Shown: one piece after another, positions 45,899-56,828 of the stretch
How the letters are laid out: every line of letters starts with the position of its first letter
Numbering within the stretch: the stretch's first letter is position 1
From: Miscanthus floridulus
Lineage: Eukaryota; Streptophyta; Magnoliopsida; Poales; Poaceae
DNA: 64,000 nt
Assembly: GCF_019320115.1 (NCBI RefSeq)
Contig: NC_089584.1
Span: 76,632,791-76,696,790, forward strand
Reading direction: 5' to 3'
The notes under the pieces: generated by a model
Seen by the model: only the letters and a program-made list of their open reading frames with translations
The model's database searches: none
What the model was told of the DNA's origin: nothing
Position numbers and translations under genes: made by a program

Positions 45899-46004
45899 CT
45901 GCAGCAATCAAACAGCGCGCGCGCGGAAATCGTCAAACACCCTCGCGGCGATAGGAATTCGAGTGCAACCGCGCGCATCTCGTCGCGGAGCGGCGAGTAG
46001 GTAC
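45899..46004 (-). other. Intron 1 of ABCG copy B
   Basis: On the minus strand the donor is CGACAG|GTACCTACTC and the acceptor GATTGCTGCAG|GGTCGGG. Removing these 106 bases joins KLKDRVDR to VGIDMPTIEV, the continuous family sequence. It supports a genomic, not retrotransposed, origin of this copy. Confidence 0.85.
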
Positions 46005-46290
46005 CTGTCGACGCGGTCCTTGAGCTTGAGCAGGAAAACCGCTCGTTGTCCTCGTCGCGGCGACGCAGACGAGGCGCTCCACAGCGCCCGCCTCTCGCGC
46101 GGGCCGAGGCTGAGCACGTCGACGTCCACGAGCCCCTTCCCGCCAGCCGCCTCGGCGCCATCGGCCCCAGTCGAGCGGGACGATTGGCGCGGCGGACGCG
46201 GTCGTAGGTGGGCAGCTTCTCCAGCGTGGCCCAGTGGAGCGCCTCCTCCCATGGAGCTTGAGAATCGTCGTCACCACACGCCGCCACATG

Positions 46291-46539
46291 GAGCCGCTAT
46301 CCCCTAGTCGCATACTCGCCCCTTCTGAATGTCCCCGCCGCGTCCACGCTATCCCTCCTCCATTCCCCTGCTGCTGCCGCCGCCTCCTGCTCCCCTACCA
46401 ATCCGCACCCCGCACCACACGCCGAGCTGCCACCGGGTTACCAATGAGATTTCGGTGTGTTTTTTTTTGGGTGCGTGCGTGCGCTGCTCAGCTACGGTGG
46501 GAGAGCGCTCCAGGAAGTCAGGTGGGTGTGGGTTAAATA
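46291..46539. other. Sequence upstream of ABCG copy B
   Basis: CT/C-rich stretch (about 46320-46440) then T-run. It would correspond to the 5' leader/promoter area of copy B; an in-frame start codon for exon 1 is not certain. No TATA box is convincing. Confidence 0.3.
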
Positions 46540-46760
46540 TCAGGTGCAAACCAATCAACCTGTATAAACTTAGAAACTACTAATCAGGATTACTAGATAC
46601 TGATCCAATGGATAAGGTGAGGGACTTAAGCGCAAAAAAAAAGTCGGCGGGTAGGGGGCTAACCGTAAAAAATCTCATCTCACACATCCATCATTGGATC
46701 ATATCTAGTGGTTCTGATGGGTAGTTTTCAAGTTTGCACAGGTTATTGGTTTGCACCTGA
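46540..46760. mobile_element. Fold-back MITE with perfect 16-bp ends
   Basis: TCAGGTGCAAACCAAT and its exact reverse complement ATTGGTTTGCACCTGA bound a 221-bp element flanked by TA on both sides. The arms extend ~50 bases imperfectly (acctgtataaacttagaaac versus gtagttttcaagtttgcaca, then aggt). The family was not assigned; TA target suggests a Tc1/mariner-type source. Confidence 0.8.
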
Positions 46761-49700
46761 TACGTTGCCGTGACGCGTTGGGACGAGACGGGACAGTGAA
46801 ATTTTTGTATTTTATTCCTTTTTTTAAAAACATATTATAATCTATATCTATATTCTATATCTATATCTAATAATAAAGAGACTAAATTTTAGTTTATTTT
46901 TTTCGTCCATCCATTTTTTTTCATCCACCTCCTCCTAATTAACTAACTCTATGTTGTGTATAGCCCTCCTAATTTATATGATATGTTCGAGATAGCTACG
47001 AATCTAAATCCAAATAGAACTCTGCGATAACCAATAAGCTGAATAGGAATCATAATCTCTATCTAATATCTATATCTATCTATACCTAATATTAACGCTC
47101 CGATCCTTACACCTGAATAGGAATCCTAATTCAAATAAATCTATGTTCTACATATATCTATCCCTAATAATAAGAGACAAAATTACTGCCACTATTTTTT
47201 CTGCCTACGTGTTTGTGCAGTTCACGTTTTACCTTGGTTTGCGTCTGTGTTTTGGTTTCCATCCTGGTCTTGCCCTGGCACAGGAGGCGGGCGAGCAAGG
47301 CGATGGTCCTAGACCTAGGACCGGGCCTCTCTCCGCAAAATTTCTGCCTATTTCCTCACCGCCGATCAGGCTGCCGCTGGCAGGTTCGGCTGGAATATTG
47401 GGCGCCTCTGTTTGGTGGTTTTGGGGAAAGGATGAGAAAAAGAATAGAAAATAAGGAAGGGTTCCAGGTAGATAAGTGCAGAAAGAAAGAAAAGGTGGGA
47501 TGGTCTAAACTGAATTTGAGAAACTCAAGGATTCTATATGTAAAAATGTAGCCCACACGTCGGGCCTTTTGCTGTTGGGCTGGGAATCGGGTGTGTTGCA
47601 TGTCGATGTCCGGAAAACACCCTTAATTGACATATATTTCTTTTCCTAATAATTACATATCGTCTTTAGTTCATGGTTTCTCAAAATTCAAATTCACATA
47701 GTTCAATGACAAGAAGCTCGAGACCGTAAAAGAATATTTTTAGCTGCAATAATTTAAATGACATCGTGACTATAAGAACTTTGCTTGAGACGTCCAAACT
47801 AAAATGTCTTCAAGTAAGCTGTGTCACAGTCCTTTTTGTAATTCTTGCATAGCATGACGATAAGATTCATGTTCCAAGAATCTTTCTCAAATATTAACTT
47901 TGTGACATACTTACTTTTTGCAATATATTAGAGTTGAGTCACATATTTAAGAAAAATTATGATCCCACTGCTTAGTTAATAGATTAATAGGTTATAAGTT
48001 TGCTATATCTTTTTCTAGAACACACACGTGTATTTTTTTTCTATCACTAGGTAAATGTGTGCGTTGCAACGGAAACACAATATACATAGTAACATATTTA
48101 TGAGTGCGTGATATACTATTACCTAAATAGATACTGCAATAGTAGTGAAAAATAATGTGCATGTAACTACTACTATTGTTTAGAAGATCTTTCTTATTAT
48201 ACTCACTCTGCTGCAAATGAAATCACAACTTTTAGAATTATTAATTAAAAAAATATTTTAGTTTTGACCATATATTTCTAGAAAAGAGTATAACTATTAT
48301 TACACCAAATTAACATTATTGTGAACACGTAGTTGCGTGGGAGAGAAACACGTACTCTGGATTTGAGCTGTAGTAATCAACGTGGGAAGGTGAGGTACGG
48401 AGAAAGGTGAGATGATCATTGAGTTGAATCAAATCTATTGGCCATAGAGATATTATTGTTTTTTTTTCTCTCGTTGCAACACACGGACATCTTTACTAGT
48501 ATCTGTTATAATCTATCTTTCCTTTCTGCCGTGTTTTGTTTTTTTTTTCCGTTTCCGGTTTACACACAGCCCAAAAACTCCTATCGCGTCCTGCATCATC
48601 AAATTCCCGTTGGTTCTTTTCTACCGTGTTCTTTTTTTAATTCTGTTTTCACACGGCCTAAAAACTCATGTGCGTCCTGTATCCTCAGATTCGTAGCCAA
48701 GGAAAAACATTCCTCATATCTGACTAGAAGTCGTGACCGAATAAGGAGAGGAGAAGAGTCCGATCCCGAAGAATGAGTTTCTTCTTCATCTGTTTTTATT
48801 TATTTTCAAGCCATTCTCTTATCTATTGTTCTTTTTTTCTGTTGTTACGGTTTTGTCTCTTTTTTTATTTTTTTATGGTTTCGTCTCTTTTTGTTTCGTT
48901 CTTTTCTCTCTTCTCTCCCGTAAGTTGAGGAGGAAATTAAATTCTAATGTAAAATAGAGGAAATTAAATTTCATAACTTTAGTTTTCACTAACTAGAAGA
49001 ATACCCCACGCATTGCTGTAGGACTTTGAAATAAAATATTTGTAGAATATTAAATTAAATTATAGGAGAATGTGGTAGGAAAACAAATAGTACAATGTGA
49101 ATATCTTGTATGTTGATAGACTAAAAATAGTAATTGCATTCAGTGGAAAATGATGTAGGCAGTTATTAAGGGGGATGATGTGGCACCTGTGGAGTATGCC
49201 ATATGGTGTCCTGTATGTGGAGATTGAAAGATATTGAGATTTGATTTATAAGAGATATAGATAAATTTCACCGCCAAACTACTGTTGTGTTAGTTTCATG
49301 CAAGTTATCCTCTTTAATTGTTATAGTAGGTGCTCAACCTACCTGCAATATAATAACAAAAAATCGAATCGTTACCATTTTTTTCAAAAGTTAAGCAATA
49401 AATCAATATTTTTTTGCCTCTATCTATCTCCACCAAAAAATTGCATTGTGGAGTCTTATACAAGACTAGGTAGCGTGTGGCCCTGCGTTGCTACGGGACA
49501 GCTAAACTTTTGTCCTAAAAATAACGTATCGCACGATAAGATAACAATACTGTGAAATAAATACCGACGTTAAAGTGACATTTAATCCAAAAACAAAGTT
49601 CGTGAAATAAACATAGTCACGGAGAGCACGGCTCGCAGGCTCACAAGCCTAATGTATAGACATTTCCGTGATGCGGCTAAAATAATGTTTGTATCAGCAG

Positions 49701-50280
49701 AAAGAAATCTCCGATATCCTTTTCTTTCGTGCGCCAATAAATTCACGAATAAGCTCGCGCGGTATCTCTGTACCATCCTGTACACAGGTTTGAGTATATG
49801 TGTAAATAGTGGACATGCATGTGCGTCACGCATGTGTCTATATTTTTCTAAAAAAGAGAGGAAAATAACAAAAAATCTTCAATTCCAACTTACATCAAGT
49901 TTACTTTAATCTTGGGGAGTTTGTAGAAACTGAAATTTGCTCTCTTTTTTTACTGTAATATATATAGTTATAGTTACAACTTACAATGAGTTTGCTTTGA
50001 TGTTTGTGATTTGTAGAAATTGAAATTTCCTCTTTTTATTTTACTATAATAATACATCTTACGTGGAGATACTTGAATCCTCCCTATAATTACAGTATTT
50101 GATGTTGGTTGGAGATTGTGGAAATATAAAAGGCAATTTTTATGGAAAACGTCTCTCCAAATAATAATTTAGATAGTAAATTTAGAAAGACTCTTGGAGA
50201 TGCTCTAATAACACTAAAAAATGTAGAATCTAGGTCCCAAGGATTCAGTAATCTAATAGTAAAATAGGAATCACTTTTTA
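46761..50280. other. AT-rich non-coding DNA with Helitron-like repeat motifs
   Basis: No gene is supported. Two blocks of (tatatctatatcta)n followed by aataataa(a)gagaca/ctaaa occur at about 46845-46890 and 47055-47180. Three degenerate copies of an actaggta..gtgcgttgc(a/t)acgg motif occur at about 48046-48075, 48990-49020 and 49463-49500. Such start- and end-like words are common in grass Helitron-related repeats. Long T-runs are frequent. Open frames are short and show no domain. Confidence 0.4.
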
Positions 50281-50897
50281 GATATTGGTTTTAATTCAGG
50301 GCACTCAAACAGGTCCTAATCTATTTACGGGCTTTCTCCTTTTCTACGGCAAAATAAGTAGGGGCCAAAAAATTGCGCGTGGGAGCGTTGCTGGGGCGGC
50401 ATTCTTCGTAGGTGAAGGACACGGCGCCGAATCCTCACAGGCGATGGGCGGGCCGCCGGTCCTCTGCGGAAGCGAACGGCCTCCAGGAGGATACCAGCGC
50501 TCAACGATCAGTGCGCTTAGATCACATGGAGTGGAGGAAAAAAGCAGATGCTCGAGCTCGACAGGACAGGCAAGGAGGAACCCGCTCTTCTGGCATTCAG
50601 GTGACAGACAACTCGGGCCTCTCCTCTCCTCCGTCAGCGTCGACCGCCAGTGCTCTGCTCAATGCCATCTTGGCTTTTTTTTGTTTTGAAAAAGGCCATC
50701 TTGGACTTTGGTGGAAGCACAAAAACGAGGTGTCTCTTCGTTGCAAGCTACCCGCGTCGAACGGTTGCTGCAAATGCAGTTGCACTACACGAGCATGCAT
50801 CAACAGGCTGCAGAGCTCGCCGTACTGTAAAACTCCATAGAGGCATGAGGTACCAATCGGACATTCTCAAGACATCTACAATTTCAGTGGCAGGCGT

Positions 50898-52085
50898 TTG
50901 ATCCCCACATTGCCAAAGGCCGATCGTTACTTGGCTTCTTGGCAAGCATCCTTGCTGAACACCATGGGCAGGGTGGTGTTGGTAAACTCGGTTTTGGACA
51001 GCCAGCTCAACTACTTGATGTGTACTCTTCCTCTTCCGCCAGGAGTTGTCAAGCAGGTAGACAAACGGAGAAGAAAATTTATGTGGTCCGGCTCTCAGAA
51101 TGCATCAGCCTCCAGATGCTTGGTGGCATGGCAACAAGTCTGCACAACCACAGACCTCGGAGGATTAGGAACTAAAGATCTGGCAACGAAAAATATTTGC
51201 CTACTTCTCAAACTCATTCATCGCCTGCATTCAGCTGAAGCTTCTGCTTGGGCCAAGTGGGTCAAACAATGGGCTTCTCTTTCCTCTATGTCAAACAACG
51301 CTGCTACCTCTTTATCAGGCGATCACATCGGTCGCCATTGACAGCGGTGACAGCACATCGTTTTGGTTTGATGTGTGGCATGGAAATGAAGCTTTAGCCG
51401 ACCATTACCCCATTCTTTTCAGGCACTGCAGAAATCGTGAGGCTACCGTCAAACAAGCAGTATCTTCCCTGCTCCAGAATGCTTTTGTCAACCGCCTTTA
51501 GAAGCCACCAATCTTGTCAATGGGGACGACGAGCGCTTGTCTCCTTTCTGCCTAGGAAATGGAAAGTTCGACACTGCTGGAATATATAAACTTCTAAAAT
51601 CACGGACAGGTGATCGGGACCCAAGCTCGAATTTCATCTGGAAGAGTGCTGCGCCGCCGAAGGCAAAATTCTCTCTGGCTGTTGGTGCATGGTCGAATTC
51701 AGTGCCGGGCCAATCTTCTCCTCAGCACATTGTTGACTCAGCAACCTGTGAAATCTGTGAGGAAGCTGATGAATCCACAGAGCACGTTATCCAGGGGTGC
51801 CCTTTGCGGTCTCTTTTTGGGAAGCAATTGGGCATCCCGAAGGCCTATCAAGGAGCTCCATACAACAGAAAGACCTGATCATATCCCGCAAGAGCAATTT
51901 GGGATGTTTATTAATCTGTGTTGTTGGCAACTGTGGAAGCGGCGCAATGGTATAATCTTCCGACACGAAGCTTTAACCAAACGACAAGTACTGCTGGCTT
52001 GCAACTTGCAAGCAGAAGCAGAAGTTTGGAGATTCAGACTGCCGCCAGGCAAACGTCAGCTAAGATCAGTGGTGCCATATTTTTG
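50898..52085 (+). pseudogene. L1-type LINE ORF2 fragment (second copy)
   Basis: The RT thumb region reads KADRYLASWQASLLNTMGRV, VLVNSVLDSQLNYLMCTLPL, RRRKFMWSGS and CLVAWQQVCTTTDLGGLGTK. After a frame change near 51330 come DSGDSTSFWFDVWHGNEAL and, at 51537-51878, the zf-RVT zinc-binding module (IYKLLKSRTGD, FIWKSAAPPKAKF, CEICEEADESTEHVIQGCPL). A last part (to 52085) continues to LCCWQLWKRRNGIIFRHEAL in another frame. Catalytic YADD and endonuclease parts are absent. It is a different LINE lineage from 27302-34948, judging by residues. It lies 0.4 kb downstream of ABCG copy A, on the opposite strand. Confidence 0.85.
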
Positions 52086-52504
52086 ATTCGGCAATGTGAG
52101 CCTTGCGCAAAAATTCAAAATTCCCTCCTTCAATGACGATCAATCTGTGATCGTCTCATCATTGTAACCTGTACTGGGTTGAGCCTGTTTGATTCGCCAG
52201 AAAACAGTATACGGTTTACATTCTCTGAGAAGCGCTCTGCCTCTTGACAGGTATCAAGCTACAGCTGGTCAGGGCAGCAGGATGCTCAACTCTTTACAAG
52301 GCAAGGCTTTTGTTTGTTGCCTATACAACTTCTAGTGTCTCTATACGCTTGAAATACAAAATAAACTCTGTATGCCATTTACATGATATCTACATAGTCT
52401 AGTCGATGGGCAGTAGATGCTACGCTACACGCACAGCAGGCATGCTGTCCACCCACTGCCAATAAACAAATGCAAAAATTACTAATGGCGTGGGCCTCCT
52501 GTCC
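52086..52504. other. Downstream flank of ABCG copy A
   Basis: No gene is visible. It may hold the LINE 3' untranslated end (gatcgtctcatcattgtaac) and the 3' untranslated region of copy A. Confidence 0.3.
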
Positions 52505-54768
52505 TCATCTCTTCTGGAAGTTGAACTTCATGATGGCAAAACTGAACAGGAACGCGAAGAACACGGTCAGCCCAACGTGCACCACTGCGACAAGCCACAG
52601 GAAGTCGTGATGGAAGCCAAAGTAATCCGCGATAAATTGCGCCACGGTCTGGCCTGTCACTGAGTCCTCGAGTGTATGCGTGATGTCGCCGAACTGGGAG
52701 GCAACCAATCTGTAGAGCGTCCATGCGACTGGGAAGACCCAGCTGTACCACCTCCACCAGACAGGTAGTTTCTGAAGGAAAAAATTGAGTGCATCATGAG
52801 TAAATAAGAAATCTGTGAAGTGTTGAGGTCTGAACGCAATAAGGAATGGAAAATGCAAAATGCAAAACCAAGAGGAGAGTTACTTACAGGTCGGGGGATT
52901 AGATATCCTGAGAAGAGGTTCCAGATGTTGTAGAATGCCGATGAGATGATGGCTGCTATGCTTTCGTTCGGAGTCAAGCCGACGGCCATCATCCCATAGA
53001 ACGTGAAGTAAAGCAGTGTGAAGTACATGAAGAACAGGTTCCAGAGGAACTTGGCAACAGTCCACTCAAATCCAATCATTGAATAGACTAACACTCCATA
53101 TAGAAAAGTCTGGACAAAAATATAAGGAAATTCAATCGCGACCTGCAAAAGAACAAAGCAAAATCGTTAGGTTCTTGGGCCAAAAGAATTCAGATTTCAT
53201 CCTTCACATCCACAAGCTTGTAACTACAATGGTGAAGAGAGTAACACAAATTACCTGTCCAAATGCATAAGGGAAAGCTGAGTACATGCCCGCTGCTCGT
53301 TCTCGGTAGAAGACTGTTCGCTCCACCACCACCACTGGTTGAACAGAACCAGACTTCTGCACTCCAATGTATATATCTGCGGCGTACATGGATCCCATGG
53401 CATTTAACAGATCCTGTTGTTTTTTACTGCACCGGAGACACGAGTAAGGCGTTAGAAAATATACTTCACGGTGTAGCTATTATTGCCTTACAGATCTGCA
53501 TACAGAATAAAAGTTAGATGATATACGTTTTTCGTCCAAGGTCCCAGAACATGGTTCCAAACATGAGCGCAATGACGATGGTGAACAGTAACCTCACTGC
53601 TGTGTAGGATGGGTTCCTCCAATATGACTTTTTCTGCTTCCAGAAGCAAGCTAGGCACTGAGTAAAGAACGATCTGGAGTACTGTGTAGGGAAATTGAGA
53701 TCACTAGAGCCAGGAGGTGGTGTGCTCAGCTCCTCTATGAGTGCCTTGTTCCTTCTGAAATAATGAAAATGAAAATCAGTTAGATTAATCGTTCAAAGAC
53801 ACCTATCCTCGGCTTTGGTTCTGCACTGCATGCCAGGAGGCTTACTGGTATAATTCTGATTGCCTGTAGATTTCACAAAAATCAACCCCAAGGATCTCTT
53901 CCTGAGAACTAGAGGTCACTTCCAACATCCACGTGGCTGGGTTATATCCATCCTTTATCTTGCTAATACCTTCAATTCCCTGAGCAAATAATAGGATTTC
54001 TCATTTGGTTTAGCAGGCAATTGGGGTAAAAACATGCAGTGATAACCGTTCATTTACTTCTCTTCTCACCTCAAAGTACTCGATCAATTTTGATGAATTC
54101 TGGCCCACTGGACCAACATATATCTCTTCTCCACCTCTCTTCATTAAGAAAAGCTGTAATTCAGACATAAACAAACAGTCAATATATGATCTTGTCTAAC
54201 AATATCACCCGCTCTTACACACACAAGAACAAGAAGAATCAGACACCTCATCAAACGCTTCAAATATGTCAATGCTTGGCTAGTGAATGGTGCAAACGAC
54301 AGTCCTTCCAGTATTGACAGTGTTCCTTACAGTCCTCATCACAATTGCAGCTGCACGAGCATCAAGACCAGAGGTTGGCTCATCCATGAAAACGATCGAA
54401 GGGTTGGCAACAAGCTCCACAGCAATAGTTAGCCTCTTGCGTTGCTCAGTTGACAGGCCACTCACTCCAGGAAGCCCAACAAGTGCACCCCTCTGTGATG
54501 TGAGCTCTACAAGATCCATGACCTCCTCAATGAACATCTGTTATCATGAAGTTTAGCAGATAAGATCTACAATCATTTAAGGAGAGAAAATCAAAGATCT
54601 CATTATTTGCTTGTATTTGTTACTAACCTTTCTTGTTTCTAAGTTGACATCTGAAGGAAGGCGTAGCCATGCAGAAAATAGGATGGACTCATACACTGTT
54701 ACATATGGAGAATGAATATCATTTTGCTCACAGTATCCTGATATGCGTGCAAACGTCTCTTGCTTTTT
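52505..54768 (-). pseudogene. ABCG: ABCG/PDR-type ABC transporter, C-terminal exons (copy A)
   Basis: Eight exons on the minus strand carry NBD2 and TMD2. 54628-54768: [35 protein letters not shown]. 54247-54537: signature [16 protein letters not shown], Walker [12 protein letters not shown]. 54070-54153: [15 protein letters not shown]. 53846-53979: GYNPATWMLEVTSSSQEE. 53527-53754: RNKALIEEL, SYWRNPSYTAVR. 53255-53426: DLLNAMGSMYAADIYIGV, RTVFYRERAAGMYSAFPYAF. 52888-53142: [36 protein letters not shown]. 52505-52771: [26 protein letters not shown], ending FAIMKFNFQKR-stop. Introns have GT-AG borders and phases join. Damage: a TAG at 54280-54282 replaces the Gln after His in the H-loop (CTIH-Q-PSID), and everything upstream of KKQETF is replaced by a Sirevirus. 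The retained ~520 codons would otherwise read cleanly, so inactivation seems recent. Confidence 0.92.
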
Positions 54769-56828
54769 GTGAACTTGCTCAATCCAATCTTGAGATGCTC
54801 TTTCTCCAACTTGAGCTTCTTGTTCTCTTCCTTGAGAGCATCATTATTTTTCTCTTCCTTGAGCTTCTTATTCTCTTCTTTGAGCTTCTCATTCTCAAGA
54901 GTCAAATCACTATCATGATCAAGAGTTTCTAGCACAATAGTGTTGTGGCTTTTTATCTCTTCAAGATCTTTCTTGAGCTTTTCATTGTTATTCTTGAGCT
55001 TGACAAACTCATCATAATCATCGGCCTCAAACACTTGCTTGCTCTTGCTACTAGAACTTTGCTCAATGCTCTCAATGATCAAATCATCATATGATGTAGC
55101 TATATCAATCTTAACAACATTGTTAGTAGCATCATGTGGCTCATTAGATAGAAATTCTTGAGCAATGACAAGATTATTATGATTAATCTGAAGAGTAGTA
55201 TATTCTTCATTTAGCTTGTTGTGGCTAGTGATGAGCTCATTGTGTATTTTCTCAAGTTTATCATGTTTATCTTTAAGCTCTTTCTTAGAAGAGTTGAGCT
55301 CCTTGAGTTTGGATGATATAGCATCATTTGCTTCTCTAAGCTCAACACTAGCATTTTCGGCTACATCACATTTAGCTAAAAGAGAATCATTCTTAGCTTC
55401 TAGCTTGTCATTCTTAGCTCTAGTCTTTCTAATGATTTTAGTATATTTGTTTAGCAATTTGACAAGTTCATCATATGAAGGTGATTCAAATTCATCATCA
55501 TCGCTATCACTGTCACAATCATCATTGTTAGCATGATCATCACTACTACTCATCATCATTTGATACCTTTCGTTCACCCTTGACCATAAGGCATAGGTGT
55601 GTAGAGGATGATAGCGGTGGTATTGGTGAAGATGATGAGGAGTCAATCACAATGGCGGCCACCTTCTCATTATCACTATCATCATCGGATGAGCAACTTG
55701 ATGAATCAATGTCCGTGAGCCAATCACCGACGATATATGCCTTTCCACTTTTCTTCTTCTTGTGAAAGTTTTTCTTCTTGCCATCTCTCTTCTTGTATGG
55801 CTTGTTTTTCTTCTTCTCATCTTCTTCTTCATTGCTTGAGTCATCTTTCTTGCCCTTGTACTTGTCTTTCTTGGGATTTGTGCATTGATGTGCTAGATGA
55901 CCAAGTTCTCCACAATTGTAACAATCCATCTCTAAGATTGGCTTCCTTCTAGAGCTTGTGAAAAACTTCTTCTTGCCATCGAACTTGATGCCACTCTTGT
56001 TGAGCTTCTTTAGCATCTTGACGATTCTTTTCACCATAAGAGCAAGGCTTGCATCATCAACTTCATCATCACTTGAGCTCTCATACTTAAGTCTTCCTTT
56101 GCCCTTCTCTTGGCTAGCCTTGAATGTCAAGTCTTTGTCTTTCTTCTTGTTAGAGGATGAGCCATCTTAAGGTGTGATGTGCATGTACATCTCATGAGTA
56201 TTGATCTTTCCTAATATTTATGTCGGTGTAGTGGTGGAAAGATTACCTTGATGAAGCACGGTCACAATATTCCCATATTTATTAATGGGGAGGACACTCA
56301 AGATCTTTCTTACAACATCGGATGGTTACATTTGAGTGAGTCCAAGCCCATTAACTTCCTCTACAAGAACATTCAAGCGTGAGTATATTTCATTAGCACA
56401 TTCTTTAGGAAGCATCTCAAAAGAGTTAAGCTTTTTCATGACAAGATGATAGTGTTCCTCATGCTCACTTTTTGTTCCCTCATAGAGCACACAAACGTCC
56501 GACCATAGTGCATGGGCGTGTTTATGGTTCCTCACCCGGTTGAACACATCTTTGCAAAGGCCACTAAAGATGGTGTTTCGAGCCTTTGCATTCCATTTTT
56601 CGTAATTCACCTCATCGCCTTGTAGGTGTGTAGCATCCCGAGGTTTTAGGAAGCCTTGTGAGGCGGCTCTAAGTATTCCAATATCTAGAGCTTCTAAATA
56701 CGCCTCCATGCGGATTTTCCAATATGAAAAATCATCCCCCTCAAAGATAGGAGGAGGACCATCCCCATGAGACATCTTTCTCTAAACGGTTAAGTCTCAA
56801 AACATGAGCACGAGGCTCCGATACCAAT
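54769..56828 (-). pseudogene. Sirevirus (Ty1-copia) gag with coiled-coil region, 3'-truncated
   Basis: Minus strand, from 56775: MSHGDGPPPIFEGDDFSYWK, then RMEAYLEALDIGIL and the YEGTKSEHEEHYHLVMKKLN motif, the retrotransposon gag of Sireviruses. A frame break near 56326-56165 is followed by KRIVKMLKKLNKSGIKFDGK, a CCHC knuckle CYNCGELGHLAHQC (about 55885-55927) and a lysine-rich stretch. Then comes a serine/aspartate-rich region and the long helical, K/E/N-rich coiled coil (54760-55560; [37 protein letters not shown]). At 54768-54772 it joins ABCG exon sequence. Protease, integrase and RT are lost. Gag packages the RNA in active elements. Confidence 0.88.
56811..56827 (-). promoter_or_regulatory. 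Sirevirus primer-binding site
   Basis: The minus strand reads TTGGTATCGGAGCCTC directly after the LTR end CTTTCA. It resembles the initiator Met tRNA site TGGTATCAGAGC with one change. It fixes the LTR boundary and the minus-strand orientation. Confidence 0.75.

Larger units (their letters stand above)
43938..46290 (-). pseudogene. ABCG: ABCG/PDR-type ABC transporter, N-terminal exons only (copy B)
   Basis: Pleiotropic drug resistance (full-size ABCG) transporters are plasma-membrane exporters arranged NBD1-TMD1-NBD2-TMD2. Seven exons of the N-terminal half are visible on the minus strand. Exon 1, 46005-46290: WEEALHWATLEKLPTYDRV, then GLVDVDVLSLGPRERRAL in another frame. Exon 2, about 45763-45898: VGIDMPTIEVGFQNLEAEAE, with an internal deletion of about ten codons. 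Exon 3, 44940-45024: Walker [10 protein letters not shown]. Exon 4, 44496-44675: YNGHEM and [19 protein letters not shown]. Exon 5, 44291-44367: LTELSRREKAANIKPDADI. Exon 6, 44125-44178: MGGQDANVVTDYILK. Exon 7, 43938-44035: IFGLEICADTM, then RGISGGQRKRVTTG after a +1 shift. The signature is the last recognisable part; a retroelement follows. Frameshifts, a MITE and a 17-bp duplication make it a pseudogene. Confidence 0.9.

Noticed and set aside
45694..46287. A 197-codon open frame covering ABCG copy B exons 1 and 2
   Set aside because: It reads through intron 1 and out of the ABCG frame in the middle. The splice-aware view, with frameshifts, explains it better.
54669..56170. Plus-strand leucine/serine/phenylalanine-rich frames opposite Sirevirus gag
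   Set aside because: They are antisense readings of the lysine/glutamate- and serine/aspartate-rich gag regions.
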